In this document: positions 44,540 through 56,795 of the stretch, in pieces
Layout of the letters: every line of letters starts with the position of its first letter
How positions within the stretch are numbered: the first letter of the stretch is position 1
Assembly (NCBI GenBank): GCA_029817715.1
Contig: JARUPY010000471.1
Location: 2,852,001-2,916,000, forward strand
Source: Melastoma dodecandrum
Lineage: Eukaryota; Streptophyta; Magnoliopsida; Myrtales; Melastomataceae
Direction of reading: 5' to 3'
Length of the DNA: 64,000 bases
Notes under the pieces: model-generated
Seen by the model: only the letters and a program-made list of their open reading frames with translations
Database searches by the model: none
Told to the model about the DNA's origin: nothing
Position numbers and translations under genes: made by a program

Positions 44540-47484
44540 TCACCTGCGGGCACTCCTCCTCGGGGCCTTCCTATTCATCTTGTTACCGCAACGCGCTTCT
44601 AGTCGGATGATCATCCGAGCCAGCCAGAGAGGTCTTCCAGTTTCCAGTGCCACGTATCCTAGAGATATACCTATCCCCATTCCGCTACCAAATCCCATCG
44701 CAACGTATTTCCACCCAAACCACCCTTCATCCTTGTCCTCTTTGTTGTGCCTTAGTTCTGGCCTAGGCCGCGATCCTGCACTTCCTAGTCCACAAGCTCT
44801 CGTGAGTGGAATCCCACAAAGTCCAGGGTTCCCATCGAACGAACTATTTGGGAATGTGTTCAAGTGTCCTCCCGAAGGTATAGGGCCCGTGAGGTTGTTC
44901 CGAGAAAGGTCTAAAACTCCAAGGGACGTTAGCTGTGTCAGTTCCCTTGGAATTCCCCCAACCAAGTGGTTTGAAGAGAGATCGAGCGATTCGAGATTGA
45001 ACAAATTCCCAAGAGATGGAGGTATCGTTCCCAAAAATCCATTGTGAGAGAAATTCAGTTGCTTGAGTAATCTCAGCTGTCCGATGTTCCGAGGAATCTC
45101 TCCACCGAAATGGTTAGAGGACAAATCGAGCATCACAAATTGGCTGTTGATTTTTTCCATCTCTGTCATGACCCCTTTCAAGTTGATCATCACCGAGAAA
45201 AACTGCTCATATCTGCCAGTCGTCAAGAAACTATTAAGGCTGCTAATCATATAAACAGGATCTCTGCCAGGCTTATATCTGTTGTCTCTGGATAAATTAT
45301 CGTCGGGCATCATGCCAGACATTTCACTGATTAGATTGTCTGGTAGATTGCCATCAAACCTGTTGTTGGAGAGATCGAGGACGCGTATCATGGACAAGTG
45401 CTGAGTTCCCGCATAAATGCTTATAGGACCATGAAGCGTGTTGGACCTTAAACTGAGGATCTTCAGTGGAAGCTTCATCAGCCAACTAGGGAATGAATCC
45501 ACTATCTTGTTGCTTTCCAAATTCAAGACTTCCAATCTTTGGCAATTTGATAGAGATCTCGGTAACGATCCCTCAAATTGATTTACACTGAAATCAAGTG
45601 ACGTCAAACTACTTCCTCTTGGAAAGATCTCTGGAATCGAACCGTGGAATCGGTTTGCTCGGAGATTCAAGTATACGAGCTGCATGGTGACGTTAATCAG
45701 GCACTCAGGCAAGGTGCCCGTGAAACCATTATTCGACAAGTCAAGGAGCATCAGATTGGTTGCGTTGCACAATAATGTTGAGATCTCCCCTGAAAACTTG
45801 TTTCTAGAAACTGAGTAGTACCTTGCTGCATGTGATGGAAGCGGCGGCGTCCCAGTCAATGAATTGTTGCTCAAATCCAAGAACTGCAAATCTCTAAGAT
45901 TGCGGAGACACTGTGGAATAGCACCTGTCAGACTATTTTGGCCTAATCCCAAGTTTTGCAGATGGATTAGCCGGCATATGGAAGGAGAGATGCTTCCATT
46001 GAAACGATTTTGTGACGCATCAATTGAATGTATAGATGGTGCAACAGGAATAGGGAGTGCACCTTCAAACAAGTTTTTCTGAAGAATAAGGAAGTCTAAC
46101 CTCTTCCATGGAAGTTGAAGTTCTCTCTTGAGAAGATTGTCTCTAAGAATTAGTGCCTGCAACGTATTTATTCCAATGCTCCCAAACCATCCGGGGATCT
46201 CTTCGATCATGTTCACACTAAGGTCTAGTACTCTCAGTTCCTTGGAGTGAGACAAGAAGGACGGAAACTTCGTCAAATTGCAAGATGTCATGATCACTGT
46301 TTGCATCTGAGGGAACGAGAGGCTTTTGTTGATGCACTGACCGGGGAATTCATTCACGATGCTCCTGATTATGTACAGTGCCCTCAGTTGTGGCATACTC
46401 GACAAGAAACAGGGATAGTTATCCAATTTACCTTCCAGTATGGCCAACCCATCGAGTTTGGAGAACATGGGACCTGCATCCTTAGCACCCTCCCCCGAAA
46501 CATATGGCCTAGAAATCCCGAGGAAGCGGAGATTCTTTAGGGTCGAGAATGTCCATAAGTCGACATAACCAGTAAAATTATTCCCTGATATGTCCAAGTA
46601 TGTCAATCGTGGAAGGTTGCCAATTGAACGGGGAACCTCTCCTGTGAAAGAGCAATCGCTGAGAGATAACTGAGAAAGACTGCTACTCCAGTTAAACCCA
46701 GCAAGGGTGCCGGTGAGAAGTCTATTTCCGGATACACCGAGCTGTCGAATATTCGGCAGCTTAAAGATGTAGTCCGGAAATTTCCCTCCTAATGAAAAAT
46801 TAAATAATTGAAGGGTAATTAAAGAAGAAGAAAAGTTCATCAAGGATGAAGCAACGACCATGATCCCATCATTATACGAAAGGTCAAGTTCCTCCATCTC
46901 AGTTAGGTTGCTAATGAGCATTCTAATTGTAGGATTTTGAATCTCCAGCCCGTTGGAAGAGAGGTTGAGGAAAACTAGCTTCGAGAGGCGAGAGATTTCG
47001 GCAGGAAGCACGCCTGAAAAAGTTTGACAAAGAGAGGTTAAAACAGAATCATTATCTGCAAGGACATGCTTATCAACGATGGGTTGCTCGAACCTCTAAA
47101 GTGATTTCCAGCAAGACTGAGGCTCCGGAGATGGCGAAGTGAGAACAGGGAGTTGTCGGGGTCAATGGTGCCTTGAAGCCATGCACAGTTTAAGTCGAGG
47201 CCTACAACATCCCCAGTTGAATTGTCACATGTGACACCCTCCCACGAGCAGCAGTCCGCATCCTCCCTCCAGGAGGCCGTTTTAGGATAGGAAGTGCCCA
47301 TACAGAAATCGGGTTGATAGAAGGGAGGAGGCCCTGACATCGAAAATGAGTGATTCAATTGAGACAAGGCATCTCTTTGGTCTGGATGGCACAGGGATGG
47401 TCGTGACAGTGGTTCGACGGCTGTGACCAAAGCCATGACGGTAAGTGAAAGAAGGAAAAAGCAGAGGACATTAGACAGGTTCAT
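44540..47484 (-). CDS. Divergent RLP, full-length if an 80-bp interval is spliced
   Basis: Two frames (47484 to about 47043, and 47011 to 44540) together encode an RLP of a different subgroup from the others. Order: signal peptide (MNLSNVLCFFLLSLTVMALV), LRRNT cysteine cap (CHPDQRDALS...DCCSWEGVTC), about 30 LRRs, island (QFFSVMINLKGVMTEM), conserved C-terminal LRRs, cap (LCGIPLTRAC), acidic linker, glycine-rich transmembrane helix and a strongly basic tail. Splicing 47093-47014 (GT...TTTTTCAG) joins NHFRG to VLPAEIS in frame: 391 nt plus 2474 nt gives 954 codons plus stop. RLPs are usually intronless, so the alternative is a frameshifted pseudogene. A TATA-like CTATAAATAG lies 68 bp upstream (47551-47560). 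Confidence 0.7.
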
Positions 47485-47550
47485 ATCGGGTTCCGGTAGT
47501 GAAATTTTGGCGTAAACGAAGGGATAATGCCCACACACTAGAACTGAAGA

Positions 47551-47560
47551 CTATTTATAG
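47551..47560 (-). promoter_or_regulatory. TATA-like box of the divergent RLP
   Basis: CTATAAATAG on the minus strand, 67-76 bp before the ATG at 47484; spacing and sequence are typical. Confidence 0.5.
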
Positions 47561-47599
47561 GAGCAAAACGAAAATGTGCGCACAGCACAGTCCAGGATG

Positions 47600-48229
47600 A
47601 CTCATAATGTAACTAAAATCCGAAAGGGTGTTTGGCTTTCTTTGGTTAGTCGTCTTGGGGTGTTGCAAGTGGCAATATACGACGATGACTGTAAGCTATA
47701 AGAATCCCGAGTCTTGAGGGAGCCCCCAAACCGGTAGCAGTCAGGCAACTTTGCCTGCCGTGAGCATTAGGGGGATTGATTCCAGAAGAAAAGGCTTTGG
47801 CCATTCCTATCTGTCGTCAAGGTCATCGGATTAAAACATGATAAGTGGTCCATGACACGAGATTCTTTTGCCATGTTCTTCACTTACTTTGTGGACATAG
47901 ATGTTTCTGGGGAGAAGTGTATGCGTGGTAAAGACGACGTGACAATGAGAACCTTGGCGTGTGTAGTACTTTCTCCTTTGATTGAGAATCACTTACTTGG
48001 AGCGATACGGGAAACAGAGCAAAAAAATAGCTAAAGAAAAGCTAAGGATACAAAAAGCAAGCGGCCTGCACAAATCCTATCGGAAAACCGCCCAACACAA
48101 CGGCCAAGCTGGGATTATACCTCAGCATTACTGATTTGGCTTTGATAGCATGTTAGAATTTTACCGGTGTTCTCTACCTAAAAGCTAACCCATAAGTGAA
48201 ACGTTATCGGCTCATGCTTGATTTTATCC
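47600..48229. other. Spacer without a recognised gene
   Basis: Short frames only; no family pattern. Confidence 0.4.
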
Positions 48230-48610
48230 TACATGGGATTATTCCTCAACAATTCCGCTCGAATCATGCTCACATCGTGATTTGGACTGGCCTTTTCTTC
48301 TTCCACAAATGCTCCTCCCCGTCATCGTCTCCTTCTATTATCTCGGTGATATCACAGACCACCGTGATCGCAGAGACCGGGACCTACTTCGAACAAGCTA
48401 TCCAAGATGAAGTGTTGAAAGTGTCCTCCCCAAGTTATAAACCCCCGCGTGAAGTCTAAGCACCCGGGCACGTCGGCTTTATGCAATTTCCTTTAGAATA
48501 TCTCCGAACAGAATATTTTCCGCGGAATGAGACCCTTAAAGATCGTATTGATCTTAATTCTAAGTTTCCTAGCAAGCATTCTCATGACAAGGTCTTGCAC
48601 CTCCAGTGTG
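48230..48610 (-). pseudogene. RLP relic 11, heavily decayed and internally deleted
   Basis: Minus-strand similarity to the RLP linker and last LRR (about 48270-48560, counterpart of SGGHLNTFPNSSF) is followed directly by a piece matching the N-terminal LRR segment around MRMLVSNLTQ (about 48570-48605). The middle of the gene is missing and no frame is open. It marks the right edge of the RLP cluster. Confidence 0.55.
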
Positions 48611-49190
48611 AAGGAGATTAACGTGCATCCACCCGCGAGAAGCCGTTAATGTCTTCGCCGTTTAGTCTTTTCCTTTCGCATTCTATCATTAAGCATGTTT
48701 CACCAGCGTTTAAGCTTTTTTTATTTTAACAGCAAATCATGCCCCTTTATTAGGAGGATTTTCACTATATTTTCCCCCAGTGTTTTCAAGCAGTAACTGG
48801 ATGCCCACTTATACCTCGGCGACATTACCTCAGTCCAAGCATTTTCGTGGTAACTTTGCCTTACCAGAGGGACCACTTCCCTACCGGCTGCTTCATATCC
48901 TTCGCTAAGCGCCGCCAAGCTTATTTATTTACGTGGGAGCACAACACTCATAACAACCCCCCCCCCCTCCCCCCCCGCGCGTCCGTTTAGTGTTGCTCGT
49001 CGATAGCTAGAGGAACACCTTTCACCTGAAAGAAGGGTTTCAAGACAAAGTGAGACGACATTCATCTCATTTGTCCGACCAGACGTCACAAAATATGATC
49101 GCTTCCCTTATTGGACAGTCATGTCTGTACTTCATTACTATCGCATGAAGACATCTATCAATTTTCACCCAAATCAATTCTAGAAGAAAG
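48611..49190. other. Spacer downstream of sucrose synthase
   Basis: It contains a C-rich homopolymer-like tract (about 48957-48980) that may be poorly assembled. The left part of sucrose synthase's 3' untranslated region must lie next to 49190. Nothing else is recognised. Confidence 0.5.
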
Positions 49191-52100
49191 CTACGAAATG
49201 GTCCTCACCAGATCACGGAATTTGAGAATGTAGAACATCTCCAGATATCTCCGAGTCTCACGCCTCTCCAGCTTCGAGACGTACTTCCAGAAACCATAAA
49301 CCCCAGCCAGCGTCATCAACCGCTCGGAATAAATCTTCCATGTGTACCTACAAGACACAGATGATTGTTAAGATCCAAATTAGTGCAAGGGGAAGGGATG
49401 GCAGACCTGGTGCTCTTAGAACCTTTCATATATCCTCTTAAGCCCAGCATCAGAGATTGTCTTCCAGTGATCGGGGTCCTCTTTACAGCGTTGGAAGAAA
49501 TCTGCAATCAGCTTGGCTGTTTGATCAGGATGATACGGATCGATATGATATCCAGATATCTCATCCTCGATAATCTCTGCTGGACCCCCGTGACAGGTAG
49601 CGAAGGTTGGAAGACCGCAAGTCATGGCCTCCACTACTGTAAGGCCAAAAGCTTCATAGAAAGCTGGCTGCAAATATTCCAGATAAGAAGAAAGTTGAGA
49701 AATCAAGTTGTGCCCAACTGATGTTATGAGAAAAAGATCAAGCAAGATTCTACCTGTACGAATATTCCTTTAGTGTCTGCTATATATCTGTAAAGCTCTC
49801 CATTCCGAGCCCGATTAGTTTGTGCTGATATCCATCGAAGTTGACCTTCCAACTTGTATTTATTTATCAGTTCATGCATCTTTTCAATCTCTTGTATTTC
49901 TTCTCTATCCTTGGACAACTTCACATCAATGTAACCAGCTACGACGACCAGATTTGCCAGTTCACGTAACTCAGGACACTTGGCATAAAACTCCACCAAT
50001 CCACTAATATTCTTTACACGATCCAGCCTCGCCATGGAGAAGATAATGGGCTTCGATTGATCGGACAACAACCCGCTGTAGAAGGTGAACAAAAAAGTAG
50101 TATTCTGTGATGAGTGATGAAGCTGGTTTACCAAAAGACGAAGAGAAGGTAAAGTCAATTTTGGCACAATATTGATCAGCTAAAACTTCTCTAGTTTCTT
50201 TCGAATCATACCAAACAATGCACAAACACAGCCTAGAAAAACTCACATATGCTCTTCATTCTGCTCAGGATCATATAGAAGCTTTTCGATTGAACCATGC
50301 AAGGCTGTCAATCTTTTCTGCCCTTCATAAAAAGGGAAATAAATGGACATATCTGCCCCGGGAGAAACAATGTTGAACTTCGGATCAAAGACATCAATTC
50401 CATGAACTACTCGGTATAACCCGGGAAGAGTGAATGAAGTGTGACTCTCGTATTGGCCAACTGTATTCTTCCTGAGAAACAGAAAATTTAGCCAAAAGGT
50501 CACAACTAAGAATCCAAGGGAATTAGTGACAGGCCAGACAACCAAAAATACAACATGCAGGCCATATGATGCAACGAGAATGAATGAATGAATGAACTTA
50601 CGTTCCTGCAATCTCTTGGTAAGTGCTGGTGATGATAAAATCCGCACTATTCATTGCTATCAAGTCAGCAGTGAATTGGCAGGAAAAGTGGTACTTGTCA
50701 TCAAACTTCTTCCAATAGATGTCCGAATCTGGATACTTTGTCTTCTCCAAAGCATGTGCTATCGTACACTGCAGGTAAAGAAATTCAGGGCTTCATTTAG
50801 AATTACAAACCAGGGATTGTGCGGCATGTCAGGTTTTACTAATAAGCCATACTACCAGTGTAATTTACCTGGGTAACTCCCATTTTATTAGCTAGTAATG
50901 ATGCCACAAGGTTTCCATCACTGTAGTTCCCGATAATAAAATCAGGAAGACCTTGTAACTCGGCGGTGATTTCATGAGCCGCATCCTGAATGAACACCGA
51001 AAACTAGTTGAGAAAATACATTTGACTTAAGAATCTTCTTTCCTTATTCTAAAGCTGATATCACTTCGATTGTCTGAATTCATGAAGAAACAAATTAACA
51101 TTCCACTAGTCAGCACTCTTCAAAAAAGCCTGTATCACCCTTTCAAGCCAAAACCATACAGAAATGACGGGCAGAAACAAAAAAATGCAGATGTCTTCTG
51201 CACAGATGTCTGAAACAAATCAAAATAAAAACTTTAAATTAGTCATAAAGAACCAGAAACATCTTCTAGAAATACTTTACCATAGCGAATGTCTCCAGAT
51301 AAGGCCACACGTCAAATCTAGAGATCCATTTCCGAAGAATCCCTTTGTCAGATCTAAAAGGGACACGTAGAATGAATGTATGCTCTGTTCCTGTAACTCT
51401 CTCAAGCCTCTGATTGCATGTGGTTCCCTTTGCATCTGGTATTAACCTGGTAACCTTGAATCAAGTAGGCATCATCATGAATCAAGGATCAGGAATGAAA
51501 GGGTTCTAAGTCACGGGTCAACGTGCACGGCCGAGATGCTTACTATTAGAATTTTGGGGGTAATGTCCAAGCCCTGCTTTCTTATTCTAAGTAACATCTC
51601 ACTTTCCAAAGCGCGTACTTGGTCCAGTATATAAACAATCTGCATCAGATATAACAAGTCTTGCATTGATAATGACAATTACTGGAAAACACATCTAATG
51701 ATGTTCCAGAAAGGATCTCTAAAAGAGAACCTGTCCTCCGGTGTCTGGTAAACCTAAAACATTAGCTTGGCCAAAATACCCGTGCGGAGACAAGATGACA
51801 ACGTTGAACACCATGGGAACCCTCCCCAGAAATGTTTCCAACGTAGACGGATCAGGAGCTTGAAGTATATCTGACAGAAGGTGTATCATTTCCAGCACTA
51901 TTGCGGCAGTATCGCCCCATCCTCTCTCAAATCCCATCCCTTGCAGTCTGCATTCGAACTCAAATTGCTACTGGGCTATTACTTCGTAAAAATTCAATGC
52001 AAAAAAGGGATCTCTACATAGAGGAAAGGCTTTACCCATATTCAAAATCCGAGAAAGGAGTATCAGGCGGGAGCTTAGAAAGATAATCTTCTGCTTTAAC

Positions 52101-53295
52101 TAAAGCAGACTGAAGCCTTGAAACATTATGCACACGATCATTCAACATTAATGCCTGCAGAGGTAACAATTAGCCAAGGAGATAAAAAAACAAGAGGCAT
52201 GAATCCACCTTCCAATCGTCAAAGGTAACAGGCAGTCAGTGACGGGAGTTCTAGAAGGACTTACATGACCTTTATACTTGTGTACTCGAAGAAAATCAAG
52301 CAATGGCTCTAAACAGTCTTTGCTACGGAACATGATCGAGGACAAGTGCCGATTCAAGAACTGAACACCGTTTCCAATAGATGAAGAACGATTTGGCCGA
52401 GGAACTCTCGCATTGAACGGCTCCAGGTCGAGCTCAAGAATAAACTTATCAGCATCCCTGTCAACATAGCCATGAGCATATTATTAAGGCTATATCAGAA
52501 CGAAATGAGAGTTCCGCACAATTCCAAGGGCCAAAGGTCCTCTGTTTTTCTACGACAGGCAGAAGAAGCACTCACTGGCCATCAACAAGCTCCTCTTTAA
52601 AGTGCAGGTACTCCGAAACAGTCAACTGCTCCACCGTAAGCTCGTAAGCATTGACGCGGATGAATTCCCAAACTCCCGGCCTCGGCCGGACTGCTATAGC
52701 CACCAAGGGAGGCAGAACTATGGCTTCCTGCAATCAAACGAGTAACCATAGCTTCTGAACAAATCCGCACCGCATAAAACAACATGGTATCTAGTAACAG
52801 GAAAATGCCAGTAACGGACTCTCCTCAGGCTTCAGAATTAAGAGAACTCGTCAGGATCAGAAGAATTCATCATCATCATCATCATTTTGAGAGAAAGGGT
52901 ATTGGGGAAACCAAAAGGCGGGCGTATAAAGAAGGAAAGAATGGAGGAGGGGATGCCTGGGAAGATTTGAGGATGTCGCTAAAAGGACTGTCCTTGAGGG
53001 AGACGGCGGAGTCGTCGTCGTCGTCATCCGCAGCGACGATCTTCTCCGCCTCATCGAGAAGGTGATGAGGCTGAAGTATCCCCTTCCCCTGTGCCACGTA
53101 CCTACGAAAGAACAAAAAAAAAAAGAGAGAGGCAACAAAAGGCAGGCACGCTCATCAACATCAAGAAACGAGAGAGGAAGAGGGTTGAGTTGGAGGATAA
53201 TAGAGGAACCTGGAGAGAAGGGAGACAAGTTCGTTGCGGTGATCGGCGAGAGTACCCTGCACTCTCTCCTTAATGCTTGTAGTCCTCCCCAGCAT
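49191..53295 (-). CDS. SUS: Sucrose synthase, 14 exons, 804 aa
   Basis: Catalyses the reversible conversion of sucrose and UDP to UDP-glucose and fructose; a cytosolic GT-B glycosyltransferase that feeds starch, cell-wall and respiratory carbon. Exons: 53295-53210, 53101-52957, 52727-52576, 52457-52265, 52154-52036, 51947-51731, 51639-51544, 51454-51281, 50985-50869, 50768-50602, 50471-50247, 50075-49754, 49667-49423, 49347-49191. Phases close to 2415 nt. Landmarks: an N-terminal RxxS phosphorylation-type site (GRTTS, Ser7), [41 protein letters not shown], the GT-B block [10 protein letters not shown], and the [20 protein letters not shown] donor-binding region. The [10 protein letters not shown] region and [11 protein letters not shown] context suggest the SUS2/SUS3 side of the family. 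Intron 2 starts GC, not GT. The usual length is about 805-815, so the gene looks complete. Confidence 0.96.
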
Positions 53296-53400
53296 CTCTC
53301 TCTCTCTCTCTCTCTCTCTCAATCTACAAAACTCAAAAACTCTACAACCAAAATCACCCGAAACTCAAAATGAAAGATGAAGAAGAAGAAGAAGAAGATG
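53296..53400 (-). repeat. GA/CT microsatellite and GAA repeat in the sucrose synthase leader
   Basis: A (CT)13-like run at 53297-53321 and a GAA run at about 53377-53397 lie within the likely 5' leader. GA-rich leaders are common in plant genes. Confidence 0.7.
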
Positions 53401-53590
53401 ATGATGGAGATGGAAGATGAAGATCAAGATGCGAAAGCGCACTGGAAGGAAACACAAGACTCTCCCCCTCCCACTCAAAAAATGAGGTTGGAGTTATATT
53501 CAGTTTCTGTTAAGGTGGCCCCCCATCCCCACCACCTCCGGCTCTCCGAACACCGTTGGATTTGGATCACCCCGACACCTGTTTTTCTTT

Positions 53591-53597
53591 TTTATAA
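53591..53597 (-). promoter_or_regulatory. TATA box of sucrose synthase
   Basis: TTATAAA on the minus strand about 300 bp before the ATG would give a leader of roughly 265 nt. Chosen for sequence and position; not proven. Confidence 0.45.
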
Positions 53598-53599
53598 GC

Positions 53600-54452
53600 A
53601 CACAGACTAAAGGCAGGCAGGCGGGCGGCGGACATTCACAATTGGGTTAAGGAGTCGTCCCAGGAAAGACACTATAGATGTTTGGTCTTACGTCCACCTG
53701 TCCTCTTTTCTTCCCCCGATATGTCTTAATCCCACCCCCCACCACCTTCCATGAAACAAGATAAGCGAAATCAATCAATCATTACTTCCCCTACCGCCAT
53801 GGGAGGATAAGAGTGTCCCAGTTTTTCACTCGTCGACCTCGTGACATGACAAAAAGGAGTACCACATAGTTGATGGGCCTACTTTAACATGGCCCATTAG
53901 CAAACGGCCCAAACTAATTTTAACTCCCCCTGCACGTTTGGTTCCCGAAATGCAACCAAACCAATCTATTTGTCATCACCACCACCGAATACACCAAAGT
54001 TTGTTTCTTTGTTCCATACAATGGAAGAAATGACAAGATTCATTAAAGGGTGATTGGAGGGAATATGCCAATAATCTTTTACCCAAGTCCAAATTGTGGG
54101 CATATATTCAAGACTGCAAAGCATATTCCCCTAAGTTGGGGGTCACATTCGATAATGATATTCACAATTACTAGTGGAAAGGTAGAGGAGCATCCATCAG
54201 TCAACTATAGCAGCCCCTTCCTACCTGACCCACTTTTGCATCAACACTTTTCACCCACACCCGATTGCAGACCCAATCCCTGCTTATTCCAGGCCGCCTG
54301 TTCGGGGGACGCAGGCTCGGCCGCCCGCCGGCCGCAAACATACTAACTAGTTAGACGGCCAGCTAGACACGGGATCCGGCTCGACATAAGCCATAAACAA
54401 TACTAAGTTCCAAAGTTTCACGACCATCCCCGAGGGACAGATGCAGTTCTCT
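53600..54452. other. Intergenic: sucrose synthase promoter and GGP 3' end
   Basis: Head-to-tail spacing between two minus-strand genes. No further gene is recognised. Confidence 0.6.
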
Positions 54453-56502
54453 TCACTGGCGAACAAGGCAGTCCGACTTCCGCCCCAGCATCACGGGGCA
54501 GGAAGCTCCGTTAACCCGGACCGGATCCTCCGAGGGCTCGCCGTTTGGGTCGGCATTGGGCATGCCATTGGCTTGTTTGTGTTTGTGCCCAGACCCGATG
54601 GCTTCGAATATGAGAGCATTCACCTCCTGGAACCTCTCCTCGGACAGCGACACTTCTGCCAATAGCCTCCATGCCTTCTCCTCGGATGCCTCTTCGTAGT
54701 CTGCCTTCCTCTTCAGGACCATGTGGCCACTAATCTCCCACACGGCTGGGTTCACCTGGGTGTCAAGGAGCTCAGGGCTCACTTCGCCAAGGGCTTGCTT
54801 TTCCGCATAGCACTGTTGCCATATACCCAAAAATGGAGTAAGCTGACTATACAGAACGATGTATCGTCCCTGGCTATTACACATGTTATGTTACCTGAGG
54901 GAAGAGGAAAATTCTTTTCCCGCGGTCTGAGATGAGGAGGTTGAAGGAAATGTTGTTCTCTTGCAGGCAGATGCAGGCACCCGAGACTTTATTAGCTAAC
55001 TCTATCACAGATTTCCCGCCTTCGAACACGAGGCTCCTGACAGGATACTCGAGGAGTTCAGAGACATTGACAGCACCCTCCAGAGCAGCAATCTTTTGGG
55101 TAGGAGCCTTTTCCACCGGAAAGGGTATAGCCAGGTAATAAGCCTGCAGCCGAAAATGGGAAGCTACATCGTCAAATTGGCGTCATTGATAATCTCTTCA
55201 AATAGATGGATATTTCTATAGGAAAAACCTGGAAGTGAAGATGGTTGACTGTGGCGAATGCCCCCAGACTGTTGTAACCCAATCGGAAGAATGGGTTCCC
55301 AGCTTCAGCAGCCATGTCAAGAGCGAGCAACAAGCTCTCAGGATCTATCCTCTGAGGCAAGCATTCAAGGATTCGAGGAATCAACAGCACGTGCCCATAT
55401 TCAATGGGACTAACCTGCGATCAGACAACAAGGCTCGAGAAATCAAATTGGGGACATTACCGAAATTAAATGCTCCGGACGACAATATGTGGAAGCAAAA
55501 GAGCCATACATTGATGGCAACAACGCTGGGGGAATTCTCGGGGTCGATAGGTGCACTGGGAAAGAAGCAAGTTTCTCCATCCTCGTGCACTTCAAGCTGG
55601 AACAGGATTTCCTCCTGTCCAACTTTGGTGAAGTTGAATTTGGTGTCATCGAACGGCTGCAGGACTTTATCAACACGAAACTCTGTTGGCCTCTTCTTAA
55701 GATGGCGTCCTTCATTAAGCTGCGCTATGAAACCACAGTTTCCCGGAATGACCTAAACAAAACCCATTTACCAGAGAACCACATTAGCTACCTGTATACC
55801 AATCTTTCCATGATCGAAAGGAAAAAAAATCAAGGTTTTGTTATCAGGAGAACGGATTTTAACGAACCTTGGTTTCGCAAGCAGTGACGTCATAGCGGAA
55901 GAGGCCCCTCTGCATGCGATCCTCCCACTACAATCAGAGCATATTAAGGGCCTTAACTTGACAAAACTAATGCAATGTCCCCGGAACAGAATACGATAAA
56001 CTAACTGTCATGACGGTAACCGTCAGAATTCTTAACCGAAATATGGTTACCTCCCCAAGAAGAAGACAGTCAAGAAACTCGATGGGAGGCTTCGACTCTG
56101 CACCACTGACAACCACTGCCTCGTTCACCCTCTTGAAAGAGTACAAGGGAAGCTTCGCCCCTGTTCGATTCAATAAATGAATCTCCCCATGAGATGTAAA
56201 ACCTTTCAAAACCTTAACGGTGCAGCAACAGCATTTCGAGGATTGTACGGAAGCTACAACTAAACCGAATTCGCTCATACATCATGGCAAACTGCTGGCG
56301 GCCAGCAAAAGGTTACACACGGCATACAGGAACAGAAGACAACAAAACAGAACGGAAGCGGGTGAAGTCTGTGACTACCTTGGATGCAACAGTCCCGGAG
56401 ACAGTTACGGCCGCAACCCTCGGGACGGAGAGGGGAGTCCTCTCCCTCGTCCTTCTGGTAGTTTGACACGACGGTGGGGACCCTCTTCATCCTCAGCATC
56501 AT
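54453..56502 (-). CDS. VTC2: GDP-L-galactose phosphorylase (VTC2/VTC5 type), 7 exons, 443 aa
   Basis: Converts GDP-L-galactose and phosphate to L-galactose-1-phosphate and GDP, the committed and rate-controlling step of plant ascorbate synthesis. Exons: 56502-56379, 56160-56051, 55927-55868, 55752-55510, 55414-55229, 55143-54895, 54812-54453; 1332 nt in all, phases exact. Landmarks: the family N-terminus KRVPTVVSNYQKDE with GCGRNCL, WEDRMQRGLFRYDVTACETK as a single 20-residue exon, NEGRHLKKRPTEFRVDKVLQ, IDPENSPSVVAIN, LLIPRILECLPQRI, and the histidine-triad active-site motif NHLHFQ. Of several in-frame ATGs the pair at 56502/56499 is preferred because family members begin MML(R/K)xKRVPT. Usual length is about 440 aa. 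Translation is probably controlled by the leader ORF at 56595-56795. Confidence 0.96.
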
Positions 56503-56594
56503 CTCCAAAACACTAATTCCCCCAACAATCCCCAGATATCCAATCTAATCACCAGGGAACGGAGTATACAGCAGATAACAACCAAACGGTGCTT

Positions 56595-56795
56595 CTAAGA
56601 GGAGGGAAGGATGGCAAGCGGGGTGCAGCGACCGCCGCCACCGGCAAGGAAGAGGAGATCGGAAGGGGAGCCGCCCTCGGAGGGGAGGGCACCACGACCG
56701 CCGTGCGGCGAAGGGTTGGAGGAGATCACAGCACAACCCTTGCGTCGGACACGACGGGCATGAAGGAGGGAGGGATTCCTACCCTTTAAACCCGT
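56595..56795 (-). promoter_or_regulatory. Conserved-type upstream ORF of GGP, ACG start, 66 codons
   Basis: In the leader, 92 nt before the GGP start, a frame without any AUG reads from ACG (56795-56793) through GCAVISSNPSPHGGRGALP and SEGGSPSDLLFLAGGGG to TAG at 56595-56597. The ACG has A at -3 and G at +4, a strong context. Published work on VTC2/GGP describes a conserved 60-65-residue uORF with a non-AUG (ACG) start that represses translation when ascorbate is high. Length, position, start and, as I recall it, the peptide itself fit. Identity of the peptide is from memory and needs an alignment. Confidence 0.82.

Noticed and set aside
44526..45047. Plus-strand frame of 173 codons
   Set aside because: Opposite the conserved C-terminal LRRs and transmembrane segment of the divergent RLP.
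47485..47538. Earlier start of the divergent RLP at 47538
   Set aside because: The codon is GTG; the ATG at 47484 directly precedes the signal peptide and suits the TATA-like box.
53597..54452. tRNA or small RNA genes between sucrose synthase and GGP
   Set aside because: No cloverleaf with the conserved T-arm and D-arm boxes could be found by eye here or elsewhere in the window.
55235..55887. Plus-strand frames of 173 and 132 codons over this interval
   Set aside because: They lie opposite exons 3-5 of GDP-L-galactose phosphorylase, whose minus-strand exons match the family with exact phases.
56503..56508. Earlier start of GGP at 56508
   Set aside because: The codon is TTG, not ATG; the ATG pair at 56502/56499 fits the family N-terminus.
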